Shown here: positions 8,837-17,269 of the stretch, one piece after another
Numbering within the stretch: the first letter of the stretch is position 1
Layout of the letters: every line of letters starts with the position of its first letter
Assembly (NCBI GenBank): GCA_944386455.1
Contig: CALXBC010000020.1
Location: 1-47,104 of the forward strand
DNA: 47,104 nt
Origin: an uncultured Clostridia bacterium
GTDB taxonomy: Bacteria > Bacillota > Clostridia > Oscillospirales > Ruminococcaceae
Reading direction: 5' to 3'
Program-made: the position numbers and the translations under genes
Notes under the pieces: generated by a model
What the model was told of the DNA's origin: nothing
What the model saw: the letters and a program-made list of their open reading frames with translations, nothing else
Databases searched by the model: none

Positions 8837-10492
8837 ATGACAAAGCGGATTTTCCGATCGATTCTGTTGGTATCCGTTCTGGTGTTTTTAGTGGGCGTAA
8901 CCTTTATGATCGGGATATTATATCAGCATTTCGGACAGCAGCTGGAAAAGGAGCTGCAAAATGAGCTGACTTATCTTTCCATTGCGGTAGAGAATGACGG
9001 GACATCTGTCTTAGAAAATCTGCCGGAACAAGCAGAACGGATTACGCTGGTTGCTGCAGACGGCACGGTTTTGTTTGATAACCGCGCGAATGCTTCAGAG
9101 ATGGATAATCATGCCGGTCGGGAAGAAATTGCAAAGGCATTGGAAAGCGGAACAGGGACAGCGGTACGCTATTCTGACACACTGGGAGAAAAAACGGTCT
9201 ATTTAGCCCAACAGCTGTCAGATGGTACGGTTTTGCGGGTATCCAGTACACAATACAGTATTGTGACGCTGCTTCTGAATTTGCTGCAGCCTCTGATCTG
9301 GATTTTTATCCTGGCATTGGCGCTGTCAGGCGCTTTTGCCTACCGGGCTTCCAAAAAAATTGTGGCGCCGCTGAACAAGCTGGATCTGGAGCATCCTGAC
9401 AAAAATGAGTCCTATGATGAACTGGCTCCTTTGCTTACTAAAATTAACCGTCAGCAAAACACCATACGGCATCAGCTTGCCGAAGCGAAGCGGCAGCAGG
9501 AAGAATTTGCCCTGATTATGCAGCATATGAATGAAGGACTTTTGGTTATTGATGCAAAGACACAGCTGCTCTTCAGCAATCCCAGTGCGTACCGTATGCT
9601 GGGAACGGACAATGAGCAGCAGGTGAAAAGTGTTTTGGAATTAAACCGCAGTGAACCGTTTCGTTTAGTAGTAGACGGTGCTCTGAACGGGAAACATGAG
9701 GAAACCATGCTGCAGCTGGAAAGCGGCACCTGTCAGCTGGTGGCGGATCCCGTGATCCAGGACGATGGAGTGAAGGGCGCCGTCCTTTTGCTGATTGATG
9801 TGACCGAAAAAGCACAGCGTGAAAATCTGCGGCGGGAGTTTACTGCGAATGTTTCCCATGAGTTAAAAACGCCTTTGACCTCGATTTCGGGGTTTGCAGA
9901 AATTCTTCAGGATGGTATGGTCCGGCCGGAAGACGTTCGGAAGTTTGCAGGACGAATTTTTGATGAAGCACAGCGCCTGATTACGTTGGTCAGCGATGTC
10001 ATCAAGATATCCCAGCTGGATGAAGGCGCGCTTCCTTATGAAAAAGAAGATGTAGACCTATATCTGTTGGCGCAGGAAATTTTGGAACGTCTGAAACCGC
10101 AGGCGGAAAAGAACAATATTTCGCTGCGGCTCGAGGGTGAGCCAACCGTTCTGCACTCCACAAAACCGATTCTGGATGAGGTATTGTATAATCTTTGTGA
10201 TAATGCAGTTAAATACAATCGAAAGGGCGGCAGTGTCACAGTTTGTGTAAAGCAGGATTATGATAAGATCATAGTGATGGTTTCCGACACTGGAATCGGA
10301 ATCCCTCCGGCTGACCGGCAGCGGATATTTGAACGTTTTTACAGAGTAGATAAAAGTCATTCCAAGGAGATCGGCGGGACCGGGCTCGGCTTATCTATCG
10401 TCAAGCATGGGGCGTCTTACCTCGGCGCAGAAGTAAAAGTGGAAAGCACAGTTGGGGCGGGAACAACCTTTACGCTTTCTTGGGAAAAATAA
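8837..10492 (+). CDS. phoR: Sensor histidine kinase, PhoR-like
   Basis: Membrane sensor partner of the preceding regulator. 551 residues: membrane segment 9-30, extracytoplasmic domain about 31-143, second membrane segment about 144-168, a linker, a PAS domain around 222-322, HisKA with phosphorylated His341 in NVSHELKTPLTS, then an HATPase with N-box NLCDNAVKYN, SDTGIGIP and GTGLGLSIVKHG. A PAS domain between membrane segment and kinase is the arrangement of Firmicute PhoR/WalK/ResE kinases. It starts 24 bases after phoP. Phosphate signalling is inferred from the pst-phoU context. Confidence 0.88.
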   Translation: MTKRIFRSILLVSVLVFLVGVTFMIGILYQHFGQQLEKELQNELTYLSIAVENDGTSVLENLPEQAERITLVAADGTVLFDNRANASEMDNHAGREEIAKALESGTGTAVRYSDTLGEKTVYLAQQLSDGTVLRVSSTQYSIVTLLLNLLQPLIWIFILALALSGAFAYRASKKIVAPLNKLDLEHPDKNESYDELAPLLTKINRQQNTIRHQLAEAKRQQEEFALIMQHMNEGLLVIDAKTQLLFSNPSAYRMLGTDNEQQVKSVLELNRSEPFRLVVDGALNGKHEETMLQLESGTCQLVADPVIQDDGVKGAVLLLIDVTEKAQRENLRREFTANVSHELKTPLTSISGFAEILQDGMVRPEDVRKFAGRIFDEAQRLITLVSDVIKISQLDEGALPYEKEDVDLYLLAQEILERLKPQAEKNNISLRLEGEPTVLHSTKPILDEVLYNLCDNAVKYNRKGGSVTVCVKQDYDKIIVMVSDTGIGIPPADRQRIFERFYRVDKSHSKEIGGTGLGLSIVKHGASYLGAEVKVESTVGAGTTFTLSWEK

Positions 10493-10539
10493 AAAAACAC
10501 GGGCAAAGCATTATGCCGAGGCGTGATATCAAAGTATTT

Positions 10540-10583
10540 AGCCAGGTGGTCAGATTGACTTCTGACCACCTGGCTGTTATAAT
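10540..10583 (+). promoter_or_regulatory. Promoter overlaid by a 15-bp inverted repeat (operator or hairpin)
   Basis: Bases 10540-10554 are exactly inverted at 10561-10575, with the six-base centre TTGACT (10555-10560). TATAAT follows at 10578-10583, exactly 17 bases after TTGACT. So the -35 hexamer is the loop of the repeat and the right arm fills the spacer. A dimeric repressor bound here would occlude RNA polymerase. As RNA it would also form a terminator-like hairpin for phoR, though the following GTTATAATT is a poor U-tract. Confidence 0.7.
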
Positions 10584-10619
10584 TATGACAGAAATTATTG
10601 ATTCAACAGGAGGAGTATG

Positions 10620-11270
10620 ATGAAAAAAGAATATTCAAAGACGCCGGATAGTATGAAAAATATGGAAACATACGGATTTTCATGGATGGATTTTGTAACA
10701 GCAATACCATCCCCTCTTTTTGTTGTAACTACATATAAATCGAATGGAAAGCCAAATGCCTGCTTGCAATCATGGGCATGTTTTAACGGTGATCCAAATG
10801 GTTTTTATGCAATTCTTTCAAGTGTAAATAAATCTGGACATTTATATCAAAGTATAACGGAAACGAAAGAGGCAGTATTAAATTTCCCTTCTGTAGACTG
10901 GTACGATCAATGTTTTAATACCATTGCAAATAACGGATTCGATAATGATGAAATCACGATGTCTGGACTTACTTCGGAACAAGCTTCAATCGTAAACGCC
11001 CCTATAATAAAAGAGTGTTTTTTAAATTTAGAATGTCGTTATTTATGGGAGCGAGAAATAGTTGAAGGCAGTTCACATGTTTTAATGTGTTTAGAAGTTG
11101 TAAATATTAGTGCGGACGAAATTTATCTGGATGAAAAATCACAAGGACGGTATGGAGATACTGGATATTTATATAATATTCATTATCCGATAAACCCTGA
11201 AAGCTTTAATGGAAAATCACATGATTGGATTGCAACATTGCACAAGAAAAGGGATATGGGAGAATATTAA
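10620..11270 (+). CDS. Flavin reductase-like FMN-binding protein
   Basis: The 216 residues match the flavin reductase/FMN-binding split-barrel family: TAIPSPLFVVTTYKSNGKPN near the N-terminus followed by an SWACFNGDPNGFYAIL-type flavin-binding strand pair. Such proteins bind FMN and use NAD(P)H or act as flavodoxin-like partners; the substrate is unknown. ATG 10620 is chosen over 10617 because AGGAGG at 10608-10613 then lies 6 bases away. It has its own promoter with an operator-like repeat and is visibly more AT-rich, with AAA/ATA/TTA codons, than its neighbours, suggesting acquisition by transfer. Confidence 0.8.
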   Translation: MKKEYSKTPDSMKNMETYGFSWMDFVTAIPSPLFVVTTYKSNGKPNACLQSWACFNGDPNGFYAILSSVNKSGHLYQSITETKEAVLNFPSVDWYDQCFNTIANNGFDNDEITMSGLTSEQASIVNAPIIKECFLNLECRYLWEREIVEGSSHVLMCLEVVNISADEIYLDEKSQGRYGDTGYLYNIHYPINPESFNGKSHDWIATLHKKRDMGEY

Positions 11271-11293
11271 GGCTAATGGGTATCAACTTTCAA

Positions 11294-11329
11294 ATGACAT
11301 CTTTGAGGACACTCTCCAAAAATGTCATA
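11294..11329 (+). repeat. Imperfect inverted repeat downstream of the flavin reductase
   Basis: ATGACAT and ATGTCAT flank an interrupted TTTG...CAAA inner pairing. It has no U-tract and lies before the bidirectional terminator; it may be an mRNA 3' structure or a worn element end. Confidence 0.3.
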
Positions 11330-11364
11330 TTGGGTTACATACTTTCAGAAAGTAAAAAATAGTG

Positions 11365-11403
11365 AAAACGGGTGCAACTATCAATGTGAACTGCACCCGT
11401 TTT
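11365..11403 (+). terminator. Bidirectional terminator between flavin reductase and purB
   Basis: AAAACGGGTGCA (11365-11376) pairs with TGCACCCGTTTT (11392-11403) around a 15-base loop. The A-rich left and T-rich right arms serve both the plus-strand reductase and the minus-strand purC-purB unit, whose genes converge here. Confidence 0.85.
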
Positions 11404-11451
11404 TAAACCTTTGTTATGGAATCTAACTATAGCCTTGCCCTTCGTGTCAGA

Positions 11452-12885
11452 TCAAACATTTAGCTGTACTTTTTCGCCGAGCAGCCCGGCGTTTGTCTTT
11501 AAAAGCGGTTTGATATATTCCGTTAAAAAGCGGGAAACCTGTTCGGGAGCGCAGCCGGTAAATTTTGCCGGGTCCAACAGTCCCGCGGCATCCTGCTCTG
11601 TGATACCAAAAGCAGGGTCTGCGCATATCATTTCGATCAGCTGATTGGGCTTGCCTTCTTCTTTGACTCGTCTGGCGGCTTCCTGACTGTAAACCCTCAG
11701 TTTTTCATGAAGCTCCTGACGGTCGCCGCCGCGCTTGACCGCTTCCATCATGATGTTTTCTGTTGCCATAAACGGCAGTTCGTTCATCACTCTGGTATGG
11801 ATTACCTTTGGATAGACAACAAGACCGTCGCACACATTGATCATGATGTTGAGAATAGCGTCGACACCGAGGAACGCCTCTGCTACCGAAATTCGTTTGT
11901 TTGCACTGTCATCCAGCGTTCGCTCGAACCACTGGGTACCGGCGGTAAATGCCGGGTTGAGCGCATCACAGATCACATAGCGTGCCAGTGCGCAGATTCG
12001 TTCGCTCCGCATGGGGTTGCGTTTATAGGGCATAGCTGAGGAGCCGATCTGACTTTTTTCAAACGGTTCTTCCATTTCCTTGAAGTTCTGGAGAATGCGC
12101 AGGTCGTTCGCAAATTTCATGGCGGATTGTGCGATCCCAGACAGAGTGTTCACGATAAAAGAATCAATTTTTCGGCTGTAGGTCTGCCCGGAGACAGGCA
12201 CCACTCTGTCAAGTCCGACTGCCTGGGCAATTCGTTTTTCCACAGCCTCGATTTTAGTCATATCTCCTTCAAACAGATCCAGAAAACTTGCCTGTGTTCC
12301 TGTTGTTCCTTTACTGCCAAGCAGCGGGAGATTCTCGAGACGGTAAGATACTTCCTGATAGTCGAGATATAGCTCATACAGCCACAGGGAAGCACGCTTT
12401 CCCACTGTTGTCAGCTGGGCGGGCTGGAGATGCGTATAGGCCAAAGCAGGCAGGCTGCGGTATTTCTCTGCAAACTCAGCCAGAAGTGCAATAACGTTTA
12501 ACAGCTTTCGCTGCACAACGGTGAGCGCCTCTTTCATAATCAGAATGTCGGTGTTGTCCCCTACATAGCAGCTGGTTGCCCCCAGATGAATGATGCCTTT
12601 TGCCTTTGGACACTGAAGTCCATAGGCATAGATATGGCTCATGACGTCGTGGCGGCATTCCTTTTCCCGCCGAATGGCGTCCTCATAATTGATATCATCG
12701 CGGTGCGCTTCCATTTCTGCGATCTGCTCGTCGGTGATGGCGAGTCCTTCTGCCTGTTCTGCTTTGGCTAATGCGATCCACAGCCTCCGCCAGGTGCGAA
12801 ATTTGTGATCCTCAGAGAACAGCTCCTGCATCTCTTTGCTGGCGTATCGGGTACTGAACGGACTTTGATAGCAATCATGCTGCAT
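11452..12885 (-). CDS. purB: Adenylosuccinate lyase
   Basis: Catalyses two purine steps: SAICAR to AICAR plus fumarate, and adenylosuccinate to AMP plus fumarate. The 477-residue protein carries the fumarase/aspartase superfamily signature GSSAMPYKRNPM, LGATSCYVGDNTD near residue 100 and YTHLQPAQLTTVGKR. The start at 12885 is preferred: AAAGGAG is 10 bases upstream and MQHDCYQSP fits family N-termini; an ATG at 12915 overlapping the purC stop has no binding site. It follows purC directly on the same strand. Confidence 0.95.
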   Translation of the reverse strand: MQHDCYQSPFSTRYASKEMQELFSEDHKFRTWRRLWIALAKAEQAEGLAITDEQIAEMEAHRDDINYEDAIRREKECRHDVMSHIYAYGLQCPKAKGIIHLGATSCYVGDNTDILIMKEALTVVQRKLLNVIALLAEFAEKYRSLPALAYTHLQPAQLTTVGKRASLWLYELYLDYQEVSYRLENLPLLGSKGTTGTQASFLDLFEGDMTKIEAVEKRIAQAVGLDRVVPVSGQTYSRKIDSFIVNTLSGIAQSAMKFANDLRILQNFKEMEEPFEKSQIGSSAMPYKRNPMRSERICALARYVICDALNPAFTAGTQWFERTLDDSANKRISVAEAFLGVDAILNIMINVCDGLVVYPKVIHTRVMNELPFMATENIMMEAVKRGGDRQELHEKLRVYSQEAARRVKEEGKPNQLIEMICADPAFGITEQDAAGLLDPAKFTGCAPEQVSRFLTEYIKPLLKTNAGLLGEKVQLNV

Positions 12886-12911
12886 CTTGCTTGTGCTCCT
12901 TTCCATGAGGC

Positions 12912-13622
12912 TCATTCGCCCAGAATCCGTTTTTTCACTTCCTGATAGGCTTCTTCTTCTCCGCCCAAATCACGGCGGAACAAGTCCTTATCCAGATGCG
13001 CATGTGTTCTGGTATCCCAGAAACGGCAGGTGTCAGGGCTGATTTCATCTGCAAGAATGACCTTGCCGTTACTGTCGCGGCCAAACTCCAGCTTGAAATC
13101 GATCAGTTCAATATTGACTTCCTTTAAATATTCAGTAAGTATTTCGTTGATTTTAAAGCTGTAGTCCGCAATCTGCTGCAGCTCGTCCGGTGTTGCCGCT
13201 CCGAGTGCTGCAATATGGTATTCATTGACCATGGGGTCGCCGAGCGCATCATCCTTATAGCAGTATTCCAATACCGTGTGGGAAAGCTTTGTGCCTTCCT
13301 CCATTCCAAGCCGCTTTGCCAAACTGCCTGCTGCGACATTGCGGACAATGACTTCAAGCGGGATGATCTCGACTTTTTTCACCAGCGTTTCCCGATCGGA
13401 AAGCTGCTCAATAAAATGAGTGGGAATTCCTTTGGTTTCCAGCATCTTCATCAGATGATTGGTGACGAGATTATTGATAGCTCCCTTTCCGCGGATGGTC
13501 CCTTTTTTGGCGCCGTTTCCAGCAGTAGCGTCATCCTTGTAGCGTACCAGATAGACCTCAGGGTCATCGGTGCAAAAAACTTTTTTTGCTTTTCCTTCAT
13601 ACAGCTGGTTTAAACATTTCAT
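12912..13622 (-). CDS. purC: Phosphoribosylaminoimidazole-succinocarboxamide synthase (SAICAR synthetase)
   Basis: Joins CAIR and aspartate with ATP to form SAICAR, the substrate of PurB encoded next. The 236 residues begin [20 protein letters not shown], contain [29 protein letters not shown] and the second signature [11 protein letters not shown], all diagnostic. AAAGGAG lies about 10 bases before the ATG. Upstream on this strand there is TTGACA (13687-13682) and TATAAA (13654-13649) but 27 bases apart with a GCCGGAC/GTCCGGC hairpin (13663-13681) between them, so promoter placement is uncertain. Confidence 0.96.
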   Translation of the reverse strand: MKCLNQLYEGKAKKVFCTDDPEVYLVRYKDDATAGNGAKKGTIRGKGAINNLVTNHLMKMLETKGIPTHFIEQLSDRETLVKKVEIIPLEVIVRNVAAGSLAKRLGMEEGTKLSHTVLEYCYKDDALGDPMVNEYHIAALGAATPDELQQIADYSFKINEILTEYLKEVNIELIDFKLEFGRDSNGKVILADEISPDTCRFWDTRTHAHLDKDLFRRDLGGEEEAYQEVKKRILGE

Positions 13623-13662
13623 GATTTTTCAAACTCCTTTTTGATTTATTTATACAGTTTCT

Positions 13663-13681
13663 GCCGGACGGCTTGTCCGGC
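13663..13681 (-). repeat. Hairpin in the purC leader region
   Basis: GCCGGAC (13663-13669) pairs with GTCCGGC (13675-13681) around five bases. It lies between a TTGACA and a TATAAA on the minus strand. It could be an operator or an RNA hairpin; no U-tract follows. Confidence 0.4.
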
Positions 13682-13697
13682 TGTCAAACAGAACATT

Positions 13698-13720
13698 TGG
13701 CCGAAGAGCTTCTCCGGCCA
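13698..13720 (-). terminator. Probable terminator of the minus-strand flavin reductase
   Basis: TGGCC (13698-13702) and GGCCA (13716-13720) with inner pairing across GAAGA/TCTCC form a GC-rich stem just after the stop at 13726 on the minus strand. The following U-tract is weak. Confidence 0.45.
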
Positions 13721-13725
13721 GCCGC

Positions 13726-14229
13726 TCAGTCTTTTTGATAAACTTCCAGAATTTCTCCGATATACATGGTATGGTAGTCCTTATTGGGGTAGTTCTTCTC
13801 AATCTCGTTGTCTAAAAAGCTATTTGGTGTCAGCTCCTGTGCGTACAGCTTTTTACAGATGAAGATCAGTTTTCCTTCTTCAAAGGTTGGGGCTGCAAAG
13901 TCGAAATTCGGCGTCAGTCCCGCTTCTTTAACTTTGTCGCAGTCCCGTCCCGATTTTCTGCCGCACAAAGTCAGTGCATCTCGGCATTCTTTTCCGAAAA
14001 ATGTGAGAGAAAAGGTGTCTCCTGCATCGATGAATTCTTTCGTGTAGCGCTGCGGACGGATATAGATGGTGGCAACATTTTTGTTCCAGAGTACGCCGAC
14101 ACCACCCCAACTTGCGGTCATAGTGTTGAATTTTTCCTTGTTTCCTGCTGTAATCAGCATCCATTCCTTTCCAATCTGCTCAAAAGGATGAAAAGATAAA
14201 TCCTTCAGTTCTATTTTTCGGTATCCCAT
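13726..14229 (-). CDS. Flavin reductase family protein
   Basis: The 167 residues match a second branch of the flavin-reductase FMN-binding family: MLITAGNKEKFNTMTASWGG (flavin-binding strands) and KNVATIYIRPQRYTKEFID, ending in HTMYIGEILEVY. This branch is common in gut Clostridia and often annotated as flavin oxidoreductase; substrate unknown. ATG 14229 is chosen because AAAAGGGG lies 8 bases upstream; the longer start at 14250 lacks a site. It is not closely similar to the reductase at 10.6 kb. It is upstream of purC on the same strand, separated by a hairpin. Confidence 0.8.
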   Translation of the reverse strand: MGYRKIELKDLSFHPFEQIGKEWMLITAGNKEKFNTMTASWGGVGVLWNKNVATIYIRPQRYTKEFIDAGDTFSLTFFGKECRDALTLCGRKSGRDCDKVKEAGLTPNFDFAAPTFEEGKLIFICKKLYAQELTPNSFLDNEIEKNYPNKDYHTMYIGEILEVYQKD

Positions 14230-14250
14230 ATCAGTCGCCCCTTTTCTCAA

Positions 14251-14510
14251 ATTTCTATATTATTATACTACAATTCTATGAAAATGTAAATTCTAAAATG
14301 TCATGCGGGAAGCAGCTCAACTTTTGGATATTTTGCGCGGTTTTCATTGGTGTCATATGGTATTGCCATAATTAGATTGCAAAAAATTAAAATGAATATA
14401 AATGAATAAATATTCATAAAGAAAATTTGTTTTTTAACTTTAAAAGACAATAATATGCAAAATGAATAAAATATCACGATAAATTCGAGATATGTTTATC
14501 CGTTTGCCAA
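14251..14510. other. AT-rich divergent intergenic region upstream of argG
   Basis: No gene is supported here. The region lies between divergent flavin reductase and argG, is strongly AT-rich, and holds TGAAT half-sites at 14392-14397, 14402-14407 and 14462-14467, listed separately where they form an ARG box. Confidence 0.6.
14402..14417. promoter_or_regulatory. ARG box (ArgR/AhrC operator)
   Basis: ATGAATAAATATTCAT fits the ArgR consensus TGAAT-4 A/T-ATTCA with no mismatch in the half-sites. A direct half-site ATGAAT lies 10 bp upstream (14392), and TGAATAAAATATCA (14463-14476) is a weaker second box. All precede argG. Arginine-bound ArgR binding here is inferred from the match and from the operon content. 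Confidence 0.75.
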
Positions 14511-14538
14511 TTGATTTTTTTGCATCATAATGTATAAT
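14511..14538 (+). promoter_or_regulatory. Sigma-A promoter of the arginine operon
   Basis: TTGATT (14511-14516), 16 bases, TATAAT (14533-14538). Transcription would begin near 14545, 30 bases before the argG start. Confidence 0.7.
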
Positions 14539-14576
14539 TATGAATAGAAACAAAATCTGGAACAGGAGCGATAAAA

Positions 14577-15809
14577 ATGGCAGATCAGAAAATAAAAAAA
14601 GTAGTTCTGGCTTATTCCGGCGGACTGGATACATCGATCATTATTCCATGGCTGAAGGAGCATTATGACAACTGTGAGGTGATTGCGGTCGCAGCCGACG
14701 TGGGACAGGGTACAGAACTGGAAGGACTTCAGGAAAAAGCAATCAAAACAGGGGCGTCCAAGCTGTATATCGAGGACTTAAAGGATGAATTTGTCAATGA
14801 GTATATTTTCCCCACCTTGAAGGCGGGTGCGGTGTATGAGGGCAAATATCTGCTGGGCACTTCGTTTGCAAGGCCGCTGATCGGAAAGCGGCTGGTCGAG
14901 ATCGCCAAGGCGGAAGGCGCCGATGCGATCGCACACGGCTGCACAGGCAAAGGAAATGACCAGGTGCGGTTTGAGCTTGCGATCAAGGCGTATGCTCCTG
15001 AAATGAAGATCATTGCTCCGTGGCGGGTATGGGAATTGAAATCCCGTGATGAGGAGATTGATTATGCCGAAGCGCACAATATCCCGTTGAAAATCACGCG
15101 GGAGACCAACTATTCCAAAGACAAAAATCTCTGGCATCTCTCTCACGAGGGCTTGGATTTGGAAGACCCTGCCAATGAACCGCAGTATAATAAGGAAGGC
15201 TTTCTGGAGCTTGGCGTTTCTCCGGAGCAGGCGCCTGACCAGCCGACCTATGTGACGATCCATTTTGAAAAAGGAGTGCCGACCGCTGTGGACGGCAAGG
15301 AAACGGGCGGTGTCGAGCTGATCGAGACGCTCAATAAAATCGGCGGCGCAAACGGAGTAGGTCTGGCGGATATCGTGGAGAACCGTCTGGTCGGCATGAA
15401 GTCCAGGGGGGTATATGAAACCCCCGGCGGCGCCATTCTCTATCATGCACATGACGTGCTGGAGACCATCTGCCTTGATAAGGAGACCCAGCATTATAAG
15501 CAGCAGGTCGCTTTAAAGTTTGCAGACATCGTTTATAACGGTCAGTGGTATACACCGCTTCGGGAAGCACTCTCTGCTTTTGTGGACAGCACACAGCAGA
15601 CAGTGACCGGCGATGTGAAGCTGAAGCTCTATAAAGGCAATATCATCAACGCCGGTGTCACCTCTCCTTATTCCCTTTACAGCGAGGAAGTTGCGACTTT
15701 CGGCGAGGACGAGGTTTACGACCAGATGGATTCGCAGGGCTTTATCAATCTGTTCGGCTTGCCGATCAAGGTCAAGGCCATGCTGGATGCCAAACGGGAA
15801 AAGAAATAA
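14577..15809 (+). CDS. argG: Argininosuccinate synthase
   Basis: Condenses citrulline and aspartate with ATP. The 410-residue product has the N-type ATP pyrophosphatase loop [15 protein letters not shown] near 13-27 and conserved [14 protein letters not shown] and [17 protein letters not shown] blocks. CAGGAG at 14563-14568 is 8 bases before the ATG. It leads the seven-gene arginine operon, whose order here is argGHCJBDF, so the last two steps of the pathway come first. Confidence 0.98.
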   Translation: MADQKIKKVVLAYSGGLDTSIIIPWLKEHYDNCEVIAVAADVGQGTELEGLQEKAIKTGASKLYIEDLKDEFVNEYIFPTLKAGAVYEGKYLLGTSFARPLIGKRLVEIAKAEGADAIAHGCTGKGNDQVRFELAIKAYAPEMKIIAPWRVWELKSRDEEIDYAEAHNIPLKITRETNYSKDKNLWHLSHEGLDLEDPANEPQYNKEGFLELGVSPEQAPDQPTYVTIHFEKGVPTAVDGKETGGVELIETLNKIGGANGVGLADIVENRLVGMKSRGVYETPGGAILYHAHDVLETICLDKETQHYKQQVALKFADIVYNGQWYTPLREALSAFVDSTQQTVTGDVKLKLYKGNIINAGVTSPYSLYSEEVATFGEDEVYDQMDSQGFINLFGLPIKVKAMLDAKREKK

Positions 15810-15830
15810 CAATACAAAATACAGCGAGAA

Positions 15831-15862
15831 AGCAGGGCGGGCTTTTTGAGGTCTGCCCTGCT
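15831..15862 (+). repeat. Stem-loop between argG and argH
   Basis: AGCAGGGC (15831-15838) pairs with GCCCTGCT (15855-15862) around a T-rich loop. No U-tract follows, so read-through to argH is expected; it may be a processing or partial attenuation site. Confidence 0.5.
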
Positions 15863-15886
15863 GGTAATCATAAGGATGGTAAAAAA

Positions 15887-17269
15887 ATGGCAAAAATGTG
15901 GGCAGGGCGGTTTTCCAAAGAAGTCAACGAAAAGGTGAATGATTTCAACTCCTCGATTTCATTTGACTGCCGCATGTACAGACAGGACATCAGAGGCAGC
16001 ATCGCGCATGCTGCGATGCTGGGAAAAACGGGAATCATTCAGCAACAGGAAGCAGATGCGATCATCGCCGGTCTGAAGGAAATCCTTGCGGATATCGATG
16101 CCGGAAAGCTGGCGTTCGACCCTGAGGCAGAGGACATTCATATGTTCATTGAAGCGGAACTGACCAGGCGCATCGGAGATGCAGGAAAACGGCTGCATAC
16201 CGCCAGAAGCCGCAACGATCAGGTGGCGCTTGATCTGCGGCTATATCTCAGGGACGAGTTGGAAACGATTCTGGAGCTGTTGCACGGTTTGACTGCTGTG
16301 CTGTGTGATACAGCGGAGGAGCATGCAGGAACGGTCATGCCGGGCTATACGCATTTGCAGCGGGCTCAGCCAATTACCTTCGGTCATCACTTGATGGCTT
16401 ATGTCTGGATGCTGCTGCGTGATATGGGAAGACTGTCAGACTGCGGAAAGCGGATGGATGAGTGTCCGCTCGGAAGCTGTGCACTGGCGGCAACCACTTA
16501 TCCGATCGACCGGGAAATGACAGCTGCTCTGCTTGGCTTTGGCGGTGTGACCGCGAACAGTCTGGACGGGGTGTCCGACCGGGATTTCTGTGTTGAGCTT
16601 GCGGCGGCGCTGTCGCTGCTGATGGTTCATCTTTCCCGTCTGTCTGAGGAGATCATCCTCTGGTGCTCATGGGAATTTAAGTTTATTGAGCTGGATGACG
16701 CTTATGCAACCGGCTCGAGCATCATGCCGCAGAAGAAAAACCCTGATATCACGGAACTGGTACGGGGAAAGACGGGACGTGTCATCGGGGATCTGACAAC
16801 TCTGCTCACCATGATGAAAAATCTGCCGCTTGCCTATAACAAGGATATGCAGGAGGATAAGGAAGCGGTTTTTGATGCAGCGGATACCGTGAAGCTCTGT
16901 GTTTCCACCATGACTCCCATGATCGAGACCATGCGTGTCCTGCCGCGGAATATGAGGGCGGCCGCTGCCAAAGGCTTTATCAATGCGACAGACTGTGCAG
17001 ACTATCTGGTGAAGAAGGGAATGCCGTTCCGGGATGCCTATAAACTGACAGGACAATTAGTGGCATTGTGCATTGAAAAAAATACAACGCTGGAAGAACT
17101 GCCGCTGGAAGAATATCAAAAAATGGATCCGCTGTTTGATGAGGATATTTATCAGGCGATCGACCTGGATGTCTGTGTCAGCGGGCGGGATACGCTGGGA
17201 GGCCCGTCACGGGACAGCGTACTCCGACAAGTAAAGCAAGCGAGGGAGAAAATCAATGACGGAAAATAA
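15887..17269 (+). CDS. argH: Argininosuccinate lyase
   Basis: Splits argininosuccinate into arginine and fumarate. The 460-residue protein has the superfamily signature GSSIMPQKKNPD, the catalytic-region block TARSRNDQVALDLRLYLRDE near 103-122 and PGYTHLQRAQPITFGHH. Its last 14 bases overlap the start of argC, indicating coupled translation. Confidence 0.98.
   Translation: MAKMWAGRFSKEVNEKVNDFNSSISFDCRMYRQDIRGSIAHAAMLGKTGIIQQQEADAIIAGLKEILADIDAGKLAFDPEAEDIHMFIEAELTRRIGDAGKRLHTARSRNDQVALDLRLYLRDELETILELLHGLTAVLCDTAEEHAGTVMPGYTHLQRAQPITFGHHLMAYVWMLLRDMGRLSDCGKRMDECPLGSCALAATTYPIDREMTAALLGFGGVTANSLDGVSDRDFCVELAAALSLLMVHLSRLSEEIILWCSWEFKFIELDDAYATGSSIMPQKKNPDITELVRGKTGRVIGDLTTLLTMMKNLPLAYNKDMQEDKEAVFDAADTVKLCVSTMTPMIETMRVLPRNMRAAAAKGFINATDCADYLVKKGMPFRDAYKLTGQLVALCIEKNTTLEELPLEEYQKMDPLFDEDIYQAIDLDVCVSGRDTLGGPSRDSVLRQVKQAREKINDGK

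Noticed and set aside
14778-15494. 238-codon minus-strand frame within argG
   Set aside because: Antisense shadow of a highly conserved enzyme gene; no ribosome site or domain.
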